Shown here piece by piece: positions 36,635 to 44,917 of a DNA stretch of 64,000 bases; the first letter of the stretch is position 1; every line of letters starts with the position of its first letter. A program made the position numbers and the translations under genes. The stretch is taken from positions 62,001 to 126,000 of the forward strand of contig CAJUKS010000003.1 in the NCBI GenBank assembly GCA_910587405.1, given 5' to 3'. Below the pieces are notes generated by a model, which saw only the letters and a program-made list of their open reading frames with translations, did no database searches and was not told where the DNA came from. The stretch comes from an uncultured Alphaproteobacteria bacterium. GTDB lineage: Bacteria; Pseudomonadota; Alphaproteobacteria; RF32; CAG-239.

Positions 36635-37513
36635 ATGCATGACATTTGGAATCCGTGGCACGGCTGTGTGAAAAAAAGCGAAGGTTGTCGCAACTGTTAC
36701 ATGTATTTTCTCGACCGACAGCGCGATCGGGACGGCGCCTTTGTCTATAAAGTGAAAAACAATTTTGACTATCCGCTGCAAAAAGATAAAAACGGCGCTT
36801 TCAAAATTAAAAGCGGCGAGCGGATACGTGTCTGTATGACTTCCGATTTTTTTCTGGAGCAGGCCGATCCGTGGCGCAACGATGCCTGGCGAATCATCAG
36901 GCAGCGTCCGGATGTGGTGTTTTTCTTATTGACCAAAAGGCCTGAACGAGTCGGTGCCTGTCTGCCTTCCGACTGGGGAAACGGTTGGGAAAATGTTTTT
37001 TTTAATGTAACCTGCGAAGATCAGAAAAATGCCGACGAGCGGATCCCGCTTTTGCTTGATCTTCCTTTCCGACATAAAGGCATTATGGCGGCACCGTTTA
37101 TCGGTCCTCTCAGCATCGGTCGTTATCTGCAAAGCGGCCAAATAGAGCAGGTGATTGCGGGCGGCGAAAATTATGACGGTTCGCGACCGCTGCACTATAC
37201 GTGGGTCAAGCGGTTGTACGAAGACTGTGTCGCTTTTGAAACGACTTTCTGTTTTATCGAAACGGGAACCCGTTTTGTCAAAGACGGCAAAACTTATTTT
37301 TTGAAGGACAAGAGACTTCAGAGCCGGATGGCATTTAAATCGGGATTGCAGTATCAGGGCAAAAAAATTGACTTTCGACTTACGCCGCTGCAGGGCGGAT
37401 TGTTTGAAGATGCGCAAATATGGCGCCGGAAATTCGGACAACAATGCCAAACCTGCGGCAGCCGTCTGATTTGCAACGGTTGCGCCGATTGCGGACAATG
37501 TGAGGGAAAATAA
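36635..37513 (+). CDS. DUF5131 protein (Gp37/Gp68 family) with C-terminal Cys cluster
   Basis: 292 residues from ATG 36635; a TTG at 36623 lies closer to AGGA and could be the start. The family motif is clear: DIWNPWHGCVKKSEGCRNCYM with three Cys, then VCMTSDFFLEQADPWR, VFFLLTKRPER and VIAGGENYDGSRPLHYTWV. This resembles the radical-SAM-like DUF5131 proteins found in phages and bacteria, whose reaction is unknown. The C-terminus adds eight Cys in CQTCGSRLICNGCADCGQC, a likely zinc or Fe-S site. Stand-alone gene with a terminator 2 bases after its stop. Confidence 0.8.
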   Translation: MHDIWNPWHGCVKKSEGCRNCYMYFLDRQRDRDGAFVYKVKNNFDYPLQKDKNGAFKIKSGERIRVCMTSDFFLEQADPWRNDAWRIIRQRPDVVFFLLTKRPERVGACLPSDWGNGWENVFFNVTCEDQKNADERIPLLLDLPFRHKGIMAAPFIGPLSIGRYLQSGQIEQVIAGGENYDGSRPLHYTWVKRLYEDCVAFETTFCFIETGTRFVKDGKTYFLKDKRLQSRMAFKSGLQYQGKKIDFRLTPLQGGLFEDAQIWRRKFGQQCQTCGSRLICNGCADCGQCEGK

Positions 37514-37514
37514 A

Positions 37515-37543
37515 AAATGCCTCTCAAAAGCGAGAGGCATTTG
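37515..37543. terminator. Bidirectional terminator
   Basis: AAATGCCTCTC / GAGAGGCATTT form an 11-bp stem shared by the DUF5131 gene and the convergent small lipoprotein gene. Confidence 0.88.
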
Positions 37544-37561
37544 GCTGTGCTCAAAACAGTC

Positions 37562-37711
37562 TTATTTGCCGCAGGGGCTGACGATTTCAGAGAGCGAAAG
37601 AACGCCAAGCAGATAGTCGTTGGTGCAAACTTTCTGACCGCCGATGGTTCCGCGGGTGCCGGTGCAAGCCGAAAGAGCGAGCAATACGACAACAAGAGCT
37701 AATTTTTTCAT
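37562..37711 (-). CDS. Small lipoprotein, 49 residues
   Basis: A short gene: ATG with AAGGA 9 bases upstream, a signal MKKLALVVVLLALSAC with a perfect lipobox (LSAC), and a mature peptide of 34 residues with two more Cys (QKVCTNDYLLG, VSPCGK), which may form a disulfide. It is closed by the terminator at 37515. Many bacteria carry such tiny envelope lipoproteins; function unknown. The signal, ribosome binding site and terminator make it a convincing gene despite its size. Confidence 0.8.
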   Translation of the reverse strand: MKKLALVVVLLALSACTGTRGTIGGQKVCTNDYLLGVLSLSEIVSPCGK

Positions 37712-38061
37712 TTTGTAGTCCTTATGTTTAGTTAATCAACGATTGCGATTGCAATCCACTTCATATTATCAATATGCGATAAAAAAGCAATTTAAAATTG
37801 AAGACGGTGGATATGTCGAAAAATGAGTCGCCGAGTTTGCCGCGTCGGAGAAAGACGGGACGATTCGGAAATGTTTTTTCACGAATGTCGTTTTTTTACA
37901 GGATTTTTTGTCCGGTTAATCCTAAGGCTACTATAACATTTTATTAGGGTTTTTGGTTGTTTTTGCCGTTTTTTGTTCAAAAATTATCCTGAAAATACAT
38001 TTTTTCTTTACTTTTGACAAAAATATGATAAATTAGAAATGAATAATAAAATTATTTAGTT
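37712..38061. other. Intergenic region, AT-rich, with one doubtful micro-ORF
   Basis: 350 bases separating divergent genes. A 44-codon frame at 37813..37947 (plus) encodes a basic peptide (LPRRRKTGRFGNVFSRM) with no clear ribosome binding site. The last 100 bases are very AT-rich and contain TTTTGACAAAAA and TGATAAATT before the beta-barrel gene, probably its promoter. Confidence 0.35.
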
Positions 38062-38625
38062 ATGAAAAAAGTTATTTTTATGGTAGTCGCTGCCATGCTC
38101 GCTCTGACGACGGCAGCTCAAGCGCAAAACTACAAAAGTTGGAAAGCTCCGAAAGACGAACCCGATCTGCTGCGCGCAAGTGCTCTGGCTTACGTCGGGT
38201 ATAACTTCCTCGAAAACGCTCCCATGGGTGGCGTCGCGCTCGGCCTCAACTGCTACTGCGTTCGCGCGGAAGTAGACTTTGGGTTCAGTTCGCTCAAGAC
38301 TCCCACTCTCGACCAGAAACGTCATCGCCTGACCTACTTCAGCCCGTCGATCGGTCTGTCGTTTGGCGACAAGTACGAGTTCTACGGCATGGTCGGTTTC
38401 ACGACCTGGGGGTATATCGCCACAACTGAAGTAACGGAATGCGCGAGGGACAAGTTCCACAAGGATTTGCTCCATTGCAGACTGAAGGTCGGAAGTAACA
38501 TCATGATCTCGGACAAGTTCTTTGTCAACGTCGATCTGAGTTACATGATCCCCAAAAGCTCTGAGGCCGGGTATGTCTACTTCGACAATCTTGCTCTGAG
38601 AGCCGGTATCGGTTACCGCTTCTGA
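38062..38625 (+). CDS. Outer membrane beta-barrel protein, atypical composition
   Basis: 187 residues with a signal peptide (MKKVIFMVVAAMLALTTAAQ-AQ). Alternating strands (LAYVGYNFL, CYCVRAEVDFGFSS, YFSPSIGLSFGDKYEFYGMV) and a final GIGYRF with terminal Phe indicate a small 8-stranded barrel. Codon use differs sharply from the surroundings: C-ending codons such as CTC, GAC, TAC and AAC dominate, while the upstream region is extremely AT-rich. The signal peptide and barrel style recall Bacteroidetes proteins, suggesting recent transfer from a gut neighbour. A terminator follows. Confidence 0.8.
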   Translation: MKKVIFMVVAAMLALTTAAQAQNYKSWKAPKDEPDLLRASALAYVGYNFLENAPMGGVALGLNCYCVRAEVDFGFSSLKTPTLDQKRHRLTYFSPSIGLSFGDKYEFYGMVGFTTWGYIATTEVTECARDKFHKDLLHCRLKVGSNIMISDKFFVNVDLSYMIPKSSEAGYVYFDNLALRAGIGYRF

Positions 38626-38642
38626 TGCCTACTGTCAAAATG

Positions 38643-38678
38643 CGAAAAAGCAACACCGGTCGGTGTTGCTTTTTCGGC
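38643..38678 (+). terminator. Terminator after the beta-barrel gene
   Basis: GAAAAAGCAACACC / GGTGTTGCTTTTTC form a 14-bp stem with a GGTC-type loop and a T run. Confidence 0.9.
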
Positions 38679-38723
38679 ATTTAAAAGTCTGATATTAAAA
38701 TAACGGCCCTAGGAAACAGACAG

Positions 38724-39320
38724 TTAAGGCATCCATTCGACAATTCCGTTAAGCGGGTTTTGTTGACGCCAGCGGTCAAAATCGGCATAGTTTCGGATGC
38801 CGTCACGGATGACCGCCAGATAATATTCGATTCCGGCAATTTTCAGTTCATCGGGAGTTTCAAATTTCAATTGCAGAATGGCCGTTCGCTGTTCCGGAGT
38901 GATAACCGCGGCAATCCGTTCGGCAATTTTTTCAAAATAGCCGTCATAAGGAGAACCGGCCGGCATATGTATCATATCAAGCTGCCACAATAAATTCCTT
39001 TCGTCACGGTACCAGGCATGCCATTCCAGACAGGTGTCGGCTTCCTGCAAAAGATTGACGTATTCAATTTTGACAATGTTCGGGTTTTCCGCCAGTTGAG
39101 CCATGGCGCGGAAGCTGTCGCCGATTTTCATCTGCGGCGTGTAAATGTGAAAATCAATATCCCGATTCTTCATTAAAAGCCCTGTTTTCAACGACCCCAC
39201 CAGATTGACTTTGGCCCCGATGCTTTCCCAGCAGCGGATGACGCCGCTTTGTTCAATTGCCTGCCAAGCTCGTTTTTGGTTGTCGGCCGCTGTTTTCAAT
39301 ATGTTTTCAATAGGTTCCAT
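38724..39320 (-). CDS. Nucleotidyltransferase-like protein
   Basis: 198 residues. The pol-beta nucleotidyltransferase signature is visible as LVGSLKTGLLMKNRDIDFHI (GS...DxD, about residues 41-60), followed by a strand with a candidate third carboxylate in LLWQLDMIHM. Similar proteins transfer nucleotides to small molecules, RNA ends or proteins; the substrate is unknown. No signal peptide. It is transcribed alone, divergent from the flavodoxin-like gene. Confidence 0.7.
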   Translation of the reverse strand: MEPIENILKTAADNQKRAWQAIEQSGVIRCWESIGAKVNLVGSLKTGLLMKNRDIDFHIYTPQMKIGDSFRAMAQLAENPNIVKIEYVNLLQEADTCLEWHAWYRDERNLLWQLDMIHMPAGSPYDGYFEKIAERIAAVITPEQRTAILQLKFETPDELKIAGIEYYLAVIRDGIRNYADFDRWRQQNPLNGIVEWMP

Positions 39321-39450
39321 TTTTCTTTCCTCATAAGTTGACGGCGGAATTATAAAGGGTTTATGATTAATAGCAATTGAAAAGCCGCGGCAGCCGTATC
39401 AAATTTATGCCGGCGGTCTGAAACAGTTTTTGTAAAATGAGGAGAAGCAA

Positions 39451-40077
39451 ATGAAGGTATTGATGATTAACGGCAGTCCCAACCAACGCGGCTGTACCGA
39501 TACCGCCCTGAATATTGTTGCCGGTGCGCTGGCGGAGAACGGTATTGACAGCGAGACGGTTTGGCTCGGCAATCGGGCGTTGCGGGATTGTGTCGGTTGC
39601 CGGGCCTGCCGCAAGCTGAATAACCGCTGCGTGTTTGATGACGACATTGTCAACCGCATTTTGGAAAAAGCGGAAGCGGCAGACGGTTTTGTTTTCGGTT
39701 CGCCCACTTATTATGCCCACTCCAGCGGCCGGATTTTGTCGGTGTTGGATCGGGTGTTTTATGCCGGATCGGCTGTGTTTGCCGGCAAGCCGGGCGCTGC
39801 CGTCGTTTCGGCCCGTCGCGCCGGAACCACTACCAACCTTGATGTTTTGAACAAATATTTTATGATCAGCCGTATGCCGGTTGTCAGCAGCAATTACTGG
39901 AACATGGTGCACGGCAATCGTCCCGAAGACGTGTATCGGGATGAGGAAGGCGTACAAATCATGCGGGTGCTGGGACACGAAATGGCGTGGCTGTTAAAAT
40001 CGATCGCTGCCGGAAAGAAAGCCGGGATTGCGCGTCCTGAAATCGAAGAAAAAATCCGTACCGATTTTATCCGCTAA
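39451..40077 (+). CDS. Flavodoxin-fold NAD(P)H-dependent FMN reductase
   Basis: 208 residues. FMN phosphate loop MINGSPNQRGCTDTAL at the N-terminus, then CVGCRACRKLNNRCVFDDD, a cysteine cluster typical of the iron-sulfur flavoprotein/NADPH-dependent FMN reductase group, and GSPTYYAHSSGRILSVLDR for the flavin ring. The two domains suggest electron transfer to quinones or small acceptors. GAGGAG lies 6 bases before the ATG. Ends in a terminator shared with trpS. Confidence 0.88.
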   Translation: MKVLMINGSPNQRGCTDTALNIVAGALAENGIDSETVWLGNRALRDCVGCRACRKLNNRCVFDDDIVNRILEKAEAADGFVFGSPTYYAHSSGRILSVLDRVFYAGSAVFAGKPGAAVVSARRAGTTTNLDVLNKYFMISRMPVVSSNYWNMVHGNRPEDVYRDEEGVQIMRVLGHEMAWLLKSIAAGKKAGIARPEIEEKIRTDFIR

Positions 40078-40118
40078 TCCGTATCGTTGCCATCATGATC
40101 TGTCTGTCTCATAATCAA

Positions 40119-40140
40119 AACGCCCCGATAACGGGGCGTT
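40119..40140. terminator. Bidirectional terminator between flavodoxin gene and trpS
   Basis: AACGCCCCG / CGGGGCGTT form a 9-bp stem with a 4-base loop. The minus strand has TTTT after it; the plus strand has GGTTAAC, so it works best for trpS. Confidence 0.85.
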
Positions 40141-40146
40141 GGTTAA

Positions 40147-41163
40147 CTATCTTCCGAACACAGCGTCTTTCAAGCGTTTCAAGGTTGCCTGTGCGGTCGG
40201 CCGGGCTTTGGCAGCGCCTTCTTCAAGCATCGCTTCCACTTCTTCGTAATGGGCCATATAATAGTTATATTTTTCGCGCATCTCTTTTACTTCGGCGATC
40301 ACGGCATCCAACAACATATTTTTGATATGTCCGTAGCCCAGTTTGCCTTCACGCAGTCCGTCACCCATTTCCTGCAACTGCGCCGGGGTGGCAATTGACT
40401 TGTAAATTTCGTAAACCAGAATTTCGTCCGGATTTTTGGGTTCCTCCATCGGACGGCAGTCGGTTTTAATGGAATAAACAGCTTTTTTAATCGCTTTGTC
40501 ATCCTCAAACAACGGAATGACGTTGCCGTAAGACTTGCTCATTTTTCGCCCGTCAATTCCCGGAACCAGGGCCACATTGTTGTCAATCGAATATTCGGGC
40601 AGGGTGAGCAGCGGCCGGTTGTAATGCGCGTTGATCGCCCCTGCGATGTCACGGGCGATTTCCACATGCTGCACCTGATCTTTGCCGACCGGAACAATGT
40701 CGGTGTCATAGGCCAGAATGTCCGCCGCCATCAGAGTGGGGTAGGTATACAGACCCATATTGATGCCGTCGTCGTCGGGTTTGCCGGCTTCGCGGTTTTT
40801 GTCGACAGCGGCTTTATAGGCATGGGCTTTGTTCATGAATCCTTTGGGCGTATAGGCATAAAGAATGGTCGTGATTTCCGGAATTTCGGCAATATCCGAC
40901 TGGCGGTAAAAGACGGAACGGCTGGGATCAAGTCCGGCGGCAAGGTAAATGCAGGCGATTTCCTGAAGTTTCCGGTTTAAAACTGCCGGATCTTTTTCGG
41001 CGTTGATCGCATGATAATCGGCAATGAACATATAGTGTTTGCCGTCGGCCTCCAACGCCTGCTGCCCCAGTTTGATGGCCGGTTTGATGGCGCCGAGATA
41101 ATTTCCCAGATGCGGGGTGCCGGTCGGTTTGACTCCGGTTAATACTTTCTTGTCTTTAAACAT
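40147..41163 (-). CDS. trpS: Tryptophanyl-tRNA synthetase
   Basis: 338 residues, normal for the bacterial enzyme. Class I signatures are present: TGTPHLGNYLGAIKP (HIGH-type) near the N-terminus and GRKMSKSYGN (KMSKS loop) at about residue 200; VPVGKDQVQHVEIARDIA is also typical. It charges tRNA-Trp in the cytoplasm. Divergent from serS with about 97 bp between them; no leader peptide or T-box recognised. Confidence 0.97.
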   Translation of the reverse strand: MFKDKKVLTGVKPTGTPHLGNYLGAIKPAIKLGQQALEADGKHYMFIADYHAINAEKDPAVLNRKLQEIACIYLAAGLDPSRSVFYRQSDIAEIPEITTILYAYTPKGFMNKAHAYKAAVDKNREAGKPDDDGINMGLYTYPTLMAADILAYDTDIVPVGKDQVQHVEIARDIAGAINAHYNRPLLTLPEYSIDNNVALVPGIDGRKMSKSYGNVIPLFEDDKAIKKAVYSIKTDCRPMEEPKNPDEILVYEIYKSIATPAQLQEMGDGLREGKLGYGHIKNMLLDAVIAEVKEMREKYNYYMAHYEEVEAMLEEGAAKARPTAQATLKRLKDAVFGR

Positions 41164-41260
41164 TTCTTGTCCGTCCTTGTAAATTTTTATTGTAATTATT
41201 TATAAAATTGATACTCTGTTTGCGTTTATAAATCAATTAAAAAACTAAGGACATATGATA

Positions 41261-42538
41261 ATGCTGGATATAAAATTTATTGTCGAAAATCAGAAGCTGG
41301 TGGAAGAAGGCATTGCCAAAAAAGGCTTAAAAGTCGATATTCCCGCCTTGGTTTCCCTGCATTTGGATATTAATAAGCTCAAAACTTCCTCTCAGGCGCT
41401 GGCCGAAGAAAAAAACCGGCTGAGCAATTCGATCAAATCGGCCTCTGCGGAAGAACGTCCGGCAATCATTGCAAAAAGCAAGGCGCTTGGTGAAGAATTG
41501 AAAGCCGAACAGGAAAAACTGGCGGCCGAACAGGCAAAGTTTGACGATATCATGTGGCGGATGCCCAACTTGCCGAGTCCCGAAAGTCCGATCGGTGTCG
41601 ACGACAGCGAAAATGTGGTACGGCGCAAGGTGGGCGAACCGACCAAGTTTGATTTTACGCCGCGTGATCATGTCGAACTGATGGAACTGAACGGTTGGAG
41701 CGAAGGCGAACGCATTGCCAAGGTTTGCGGATCGCGTACTTATGCGATTACCGGCGAACTGGCCCGTTTGGAGCTGGCGATTCACCTGATGGTGATGGAC
41801 AAGTTGGCAGCCAACGGCTTTCGCGTGATTACGGTACCGTCGATCTCCAAAGAAAAGCCGCTTTACGGCCAAGGTTATCTGCCGTTTGCCCGTGATGAAA
41901 TCTATTATATGCCCGAAGATGACATTTATCTTTCCGGCACCGCCGAACTGATTTTAAATTCGCTGCGGGCCGATGAAATTATCCCCGAAAACGAACTGCC
42001 GATTCTTTATGCCGGGTTTTCTCCCTGTTTTCGCCGCGAAGCCGGTGCGGCCGGCAAAGATACCCGCGGTTTGACCCGGGTTCATCAGTTCATGAAGACG
42101 GAACAGTTTGTCATCTGCAAAAACGATGTTGCAGAAAGCGAAAAGTGGCATCAGAAACTGTTGCAGATTTCGGAAGAAGTTTTGCAGGATTTGGAATTGC
42201 CTTATCAGGTGCTGGAAGTATGTACCGGCGATATGGGCGCACCGAAATATCGTCAATATGATCTCGAAGCCTGGGTGCCGACGCAAAACTGCTATCGCGA
42301 AACCCACAGTTGTTCCAACATTACCGACTGGCAGGCGCGCCGTACCAACTTGCGTTATCGCGACAATGCCGACGGCAAGGTCAAATTTGTGCATACGCTC
42401 AACAATACCGGCATTGCCACCCCGCGGGCGCTGGTGCCGTTTTTGGAAAATCACCAGCAGGCGGACGGTTCAATCCGCATTCCGGTCAAGTTGCAGCCTT
42501 ATATGATGGGCAAAACATCTATCGGCGGCAAAAAATAA
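41261..42538 (+). CDS. serS: Seryl-tRNA synthetase
   Basis: 425 residues from the ATG at 41261 (AAGGA 9 bases upstream; the ATG at 41255 is only 3 bases after it). The N-terminal coiled-coil arm that reads the long variable arm of tRNA-Ser is visible (LEEEK-type heptads, residues 30-100). Class II motif 2 is FSPCFRREAGAAGKDTRGLTRVHQF and motif 3 is NNTGIATPRALVPFLEN. Followed by its own terminator. Confidence 0.97.
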   Translation: MLDIKFIVENQKLVEEGIAKKGLKVDIPALVSLHLDINKLKTSSQALAEEKNRLSNSIKSASAEERPAIIAKSKALGEELKAEQEKLAAEQAKFDDIMWRMPNLPSPESPIGVDDSENVVRRKVGEPTKFDFTPRDHVELMELNGWSEGERIAKVCGSRTYAITGELARLELAIHLMVMDKLAANGFRVITVPSISKEKPLYGQGYLPFARDEIYYMPEDDIYLSGTAELILNSLRADEIIPENELPILYAGFSPCFRREAGAAGKDTRGLTRVHQFMKTEQFVICKNDVAESEKWHQKLLQISEEVLQDLELPYQVLEVCTGDMGAPKYRQYDLEAWVPTQNCYRETHSCSNITDWQARRTNLRYRDNADGKVKFVHTLNNTGIATPRALVPFLENHQQADGSIRIPVKLQPYMMGKTSIGGKK

Positions 42539-42557
42539 TTGATACTCATTGTAAAAG

Positions 42558-42581
42558 ACCCCGGATTTCCGGGGTTTTTTG
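42558..42581 (+). terminator. Terminator after serS
   Basis: CCCCGG / CCGGGG stem with an ATTT loop, followed by TTTTTT. Confidence 0.9.
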
Positions 42582-42663
42582 CAGTCTGTTGCGGGATAAT
42601 CGGAAATAAGGCTATGGAATTGAGCAAAGCCTTTTTAAAGCCTGTATGGCTAAATGGACAACA

Positions 42664-42993
42664 TTAATACCAGTAAAACTTGAAATAGTTGTGAATATAG
42701 TACCAGCAGCTCAACCACAAAACGAATGAAATCCCGAGCCGAATCAGGCGAGGGTTGAGCGAAAGCTTTCTGATGAAAAAGTCACGATAGAAAACCGCAA
42801 ACAAGCTGCCGTAAACGGCGACAATCGCAAAATAAACCAGCCGGTGGGTACGAAGAATTTGCGGATCGGTTATGAAATATACCGGACGGCTGAAAAAGGA
42901 ATTGAAAATTTCAAAAGCGAAAGTTGAAAGAAAAATCAGCCAGCCGAATGCGAACAGAAAATTGACGATGTTGGAAACAAATTGACGATTCAT
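42664..42993 (-). CDS. Small multi-pass membrane protein (array member 8)
   Basis: 109 residues from ATG 42991..42993, with GGAG upstream. About three membrane helices: FLFAFGWLIFLSTFAFEIFN, FAIVAVYGSLFAVFYRD and LGISFVLWLSCWYYIH. It begins, like the other members of the array, with a first helix containing a Gly-Trp pair. Last gene of the array on the minus strand, 28 bases after the preceding member, so co-transcribed from the promoter at 43537..43565. Candidate immunity or envelope protein; see the effector genes at 45691 and 47846. Confidence 0.75.
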   Translation of the reverse strand: MNRQFVSNIVNFLFAFGWLIFLSTFAFEIFNSFFSRPVYFITDPQILRTHRLVYFAIVAVYGSLFAVFYRDFFIRKLSLNPRLIRLGISFVLWLSCWYYIHNYFKFYWY

Positions 42994-43021
42994 GGTAAAA
43001 CTCCGTGGTTTGGAAAATATT

Positions 43022-43498
43022 TCAGCGGGGCAAGCCGTAGCGCCGGGAGATATAATAATCATACCAGAAAGACGACGTAACTTCCCATTCCGGTTTCTGA
43101 TCAACCACCTCGGCGTCAAAATAGGCCAAATGCCAGGCAATCAGGCACATAACCGCCGAAAGCAGGAGGATCAGGGTTTTCTTGCCCAAGTTGCGCGGCA
43201 TCAGAAAATATTGCCGATAGAATCGATAAGCCGCCCAAGTGTAAATGATTAAAATAAGGTAATGAACCAGCATGTAGATGTAAATATTTCTGCCGTAAGA
43301 AGCGGCGCTGCGAAAGACACCGACATAAGCGCCGTCAATCTGTTTGAACAGATAGCCGAAAAACAACAGCCATAAAGCAATAAATGTCAGGTTTAACAAC
43401 ATATTATAGATGCCGAACATCCATGCCGGAAAATGAATGTCGTTGTCTTCGGTAAAAAAAGCAATAAATTGTTCGTATTTTGTTTTGTTGGCGGTCAT
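43022..43498 (-). CDS. Small multi-pass membrane protein (array member 7)
   Basis: 158 residues from the ATG with AAGGGG upstream; an in-frame ATG at 43534 would overlap the promoter. Four membrane helices are visible: LLNLTFIALWLLFFGYLF, NIYIYMLVHYLILIIYTW, TLILLLSAVMCLIAWHLA and a weaker one, with a periplasm-sized loop after the first. The C-terminus has an aromatic end, SSFWYDYYISRRYG, comparable to the AFW endings of its paralogues. A strong promoter with an upstream palindrome precedes it. Confidence 0.78.
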   Translation of the reverse strand: MTANKTKYEQFIAFFTEDNDIHFPAWMFGIYNMLLNLTFIALWLLFFGYLFKQIDGAYVGVFRSAASYGRNIYIYMLVHYLILIIYTWAAYRFYRQYFLMPRNLGKKTLILLLSAVMCLIAWHLAYFDAEVVDQKPEWEVTSSFWYDYYISRRYGLPR

Positions 43499-43536
43499 GA
43501 AATACCCCTTGATATATAAAGCATTTGATATCAAAA

Positions 43537-43606
43537 GGTATAATATAAACCGAAAGAGATGTCAATCTTAAGTTGAAATGAGAATGAATTTTACAACCTA
43601 AGGTTG
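43537..43606 (-). promoter_or_regulatory. Promoter P1 with upstream palindrome
   Basis: On the minus strand TTGACA (43560..43565) and TATACC (43537..43542) have 17-base spacing. A 13-bp palindrome CAACCTAAGGTTG lies at 43594..43606, 28 bases upstream of the -35. The same arrangement occurs before the array member at 45340 (P2), so one activator probably controls both. Confidence 0.7.
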
Positions 43607-43797
43607 AAATGCTTGCTAACAGATTATAAAAACATAATTTATTATATTGAAATAAATTTAAAAATAAATATTTTTTTATGTTTTTATCTAAAAAAATAAC
43701 TTTTTTCTGCTTTTGATCAATTTGATAAGTCAAAAAATGACGTATTTTGACTTTTGTGGCGTCGGGCCAATTACCGACTCGGCGAAAGTCGGTTTTT

Positions 43798-44217
43798 TCA
43801 GATATCGTTTTGTGCCCAGAAAGCACGGTCGACATCCTGACTGAACATCGGCAGGGCACGTACACTGTTCCACAATGCCAGCAAAACAAAAGCGCAGATC
43901 ACCGATCCCAGCATCACGGAGATTTTGGATTGCAGGCTGCGACGGTTGGAAAACAGAATTTTGAAAAATCTGTAAAAACAATAGGAAAAAACAATAGTGA
44001 CCAACAAAGTGAAAAAAGTTTCGGCATAAATATTCTCTACCGGCAGCGTTTGTCCGGGGATGACAATGACGGTATACATTCGGTAAAGAAAGAAATAGAA
44101 AAAGCCCCAGCCCAGCAGAAAAAAGATCTGCATCAACAATATAATTGCGGCCTTGAGAGGTTTTTTTCTAAAATTATCAAGATATTTTTGGCAGTAAGAG
44201 CAAATTTTCTGTTTCAT
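43798..44217 (-). CDS. Small multi-pass membrane protein (array member 6)
   Basis: 139 residues from the ATG with AAAGGTG upstream. The layout is shared with members 4 and 5: a basic amphipathic start (YLDNFRKKPLKAA), helix 1 with LLGWGFFYFFLYR, an exposed VIPGQTLPVENIYAET loop, helix 2, the FYRFFKILF segment, helix 3 and a final acidic/aromatic tail ending DRAFWAQNDI. The IIPG...NIY loop would face the periplasm. Candidate immunity protein by layout. A 299-bp gap with promoter P1 separates it from member 7. Confidence 0.8.
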   Translation of the reverse strand: MKQKICSYCQKYLDNFRKKPLKAAIILLMQIFFLLGWGFFYFFLYRMYTVIVIPGQTLPVENIYAETFFTLLVTIVFSYCFYRFFKILFSNRRSLQSKISVMLGSVICAFVLLALWNSVRALPMFSQDVDRAFWAQNDI

Positions 44218-44474
44218 GGCGACACCTTTCGACTGAGACAAAGTGCGAAAGCGGTAAGCTTGGGTTGCTTCTTGTCCGTTTTTCCGAGTGCAGAGCCATC
44301 TGCGCTGTTGTTCTGTACGGATCGGGGCAGCTTTGGAACTATCGCTTTCATCACGCCTTTTTATTAGAAGGCGCTTAACATTGCTCATTTATTCCTTTTA
44401 TTGCCGATTACAAGATGAACGCCGGAAAACAAATTTTATTTGTGGCGACGCCTGTCGATGATGTTTTGTCTGAA

Positions 44475-44885
44475 TCATCTTGCCCAAAAAGCGATAGTGG
44501 TATCCGGTAAAAAAGAGAACAGAGATCGTATAGAGATGAATAAAACCGGTACCATTAAAGCACATATAGCTGCAGCGAATACTCCTAAAAGCTTTAATTT
44601 GAAGCTGGTTTGAACGGCAAATAAAATTTTTGATAATTTGTAAAAACAGTAAGGATAAACTGTTATCAAAATAAGTGCGTATAAAGTATCTGTATAGATA
44701 TTGCCTTTAGGTTCGGTTCTTCCCGGGATAATAAACGAAGCATATAATCTGTATAGATAGTAAAAGAAGAATCCCCAGCCGAGCAGAAATAGGATTTGCA
44801 ATATCAGCACAAGGACGGTTTGGAACGGTTTTTGTCTGAAATTTTCCCGATATTCTCTAAAATAAGTTGTAATCTGGTTTTTCAT
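44475..44885 (-). CDS. Small multi-pass membrane protein (array member 5)
   Basis: 136 residues. Its first 60 residues nearly equal those of member 4 (YFREYRENFRQKPFQTVL, then LQILFLLGWGFFFYYLYR), while the later helices and tail differ (CALMVPVLFISIRS, ending TTIAFWAR). At DNA level 44774..44885 repeats 45229..45340. This conserved-start, variable-end pattern fits diversification by recombination. It begins 32 bases after member 4, so co-transcribed. Confidence 0.82.
   Translation of the reverse strand: MKNQITTYFREYRENFRQKPFQTVLVLILQILFLLGWGFFFYYLYRLYASFIIPGRTEPKGNIYTDTLYALILITVYPYCFYKLSKILFAVQTSFKLKLLGVFAAAICALMVPVLFISIRSLFSFLPDTTIAFWAR
44774..44885. repeat. 112-bp repeat, 5' ends of array members 5 and 4 (copy 1)
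   Basis: Matches 45229..45340 at all but about five positions, offset 455 bp. It encodes the first 37 or so codons of each gene and stops where the proteins begin to diverge. Confidence 0.8.
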
Positions 44886-44917
44886 AAGTCATTTCTCCAA
44901 AAGTCATAAAAGAGTGA

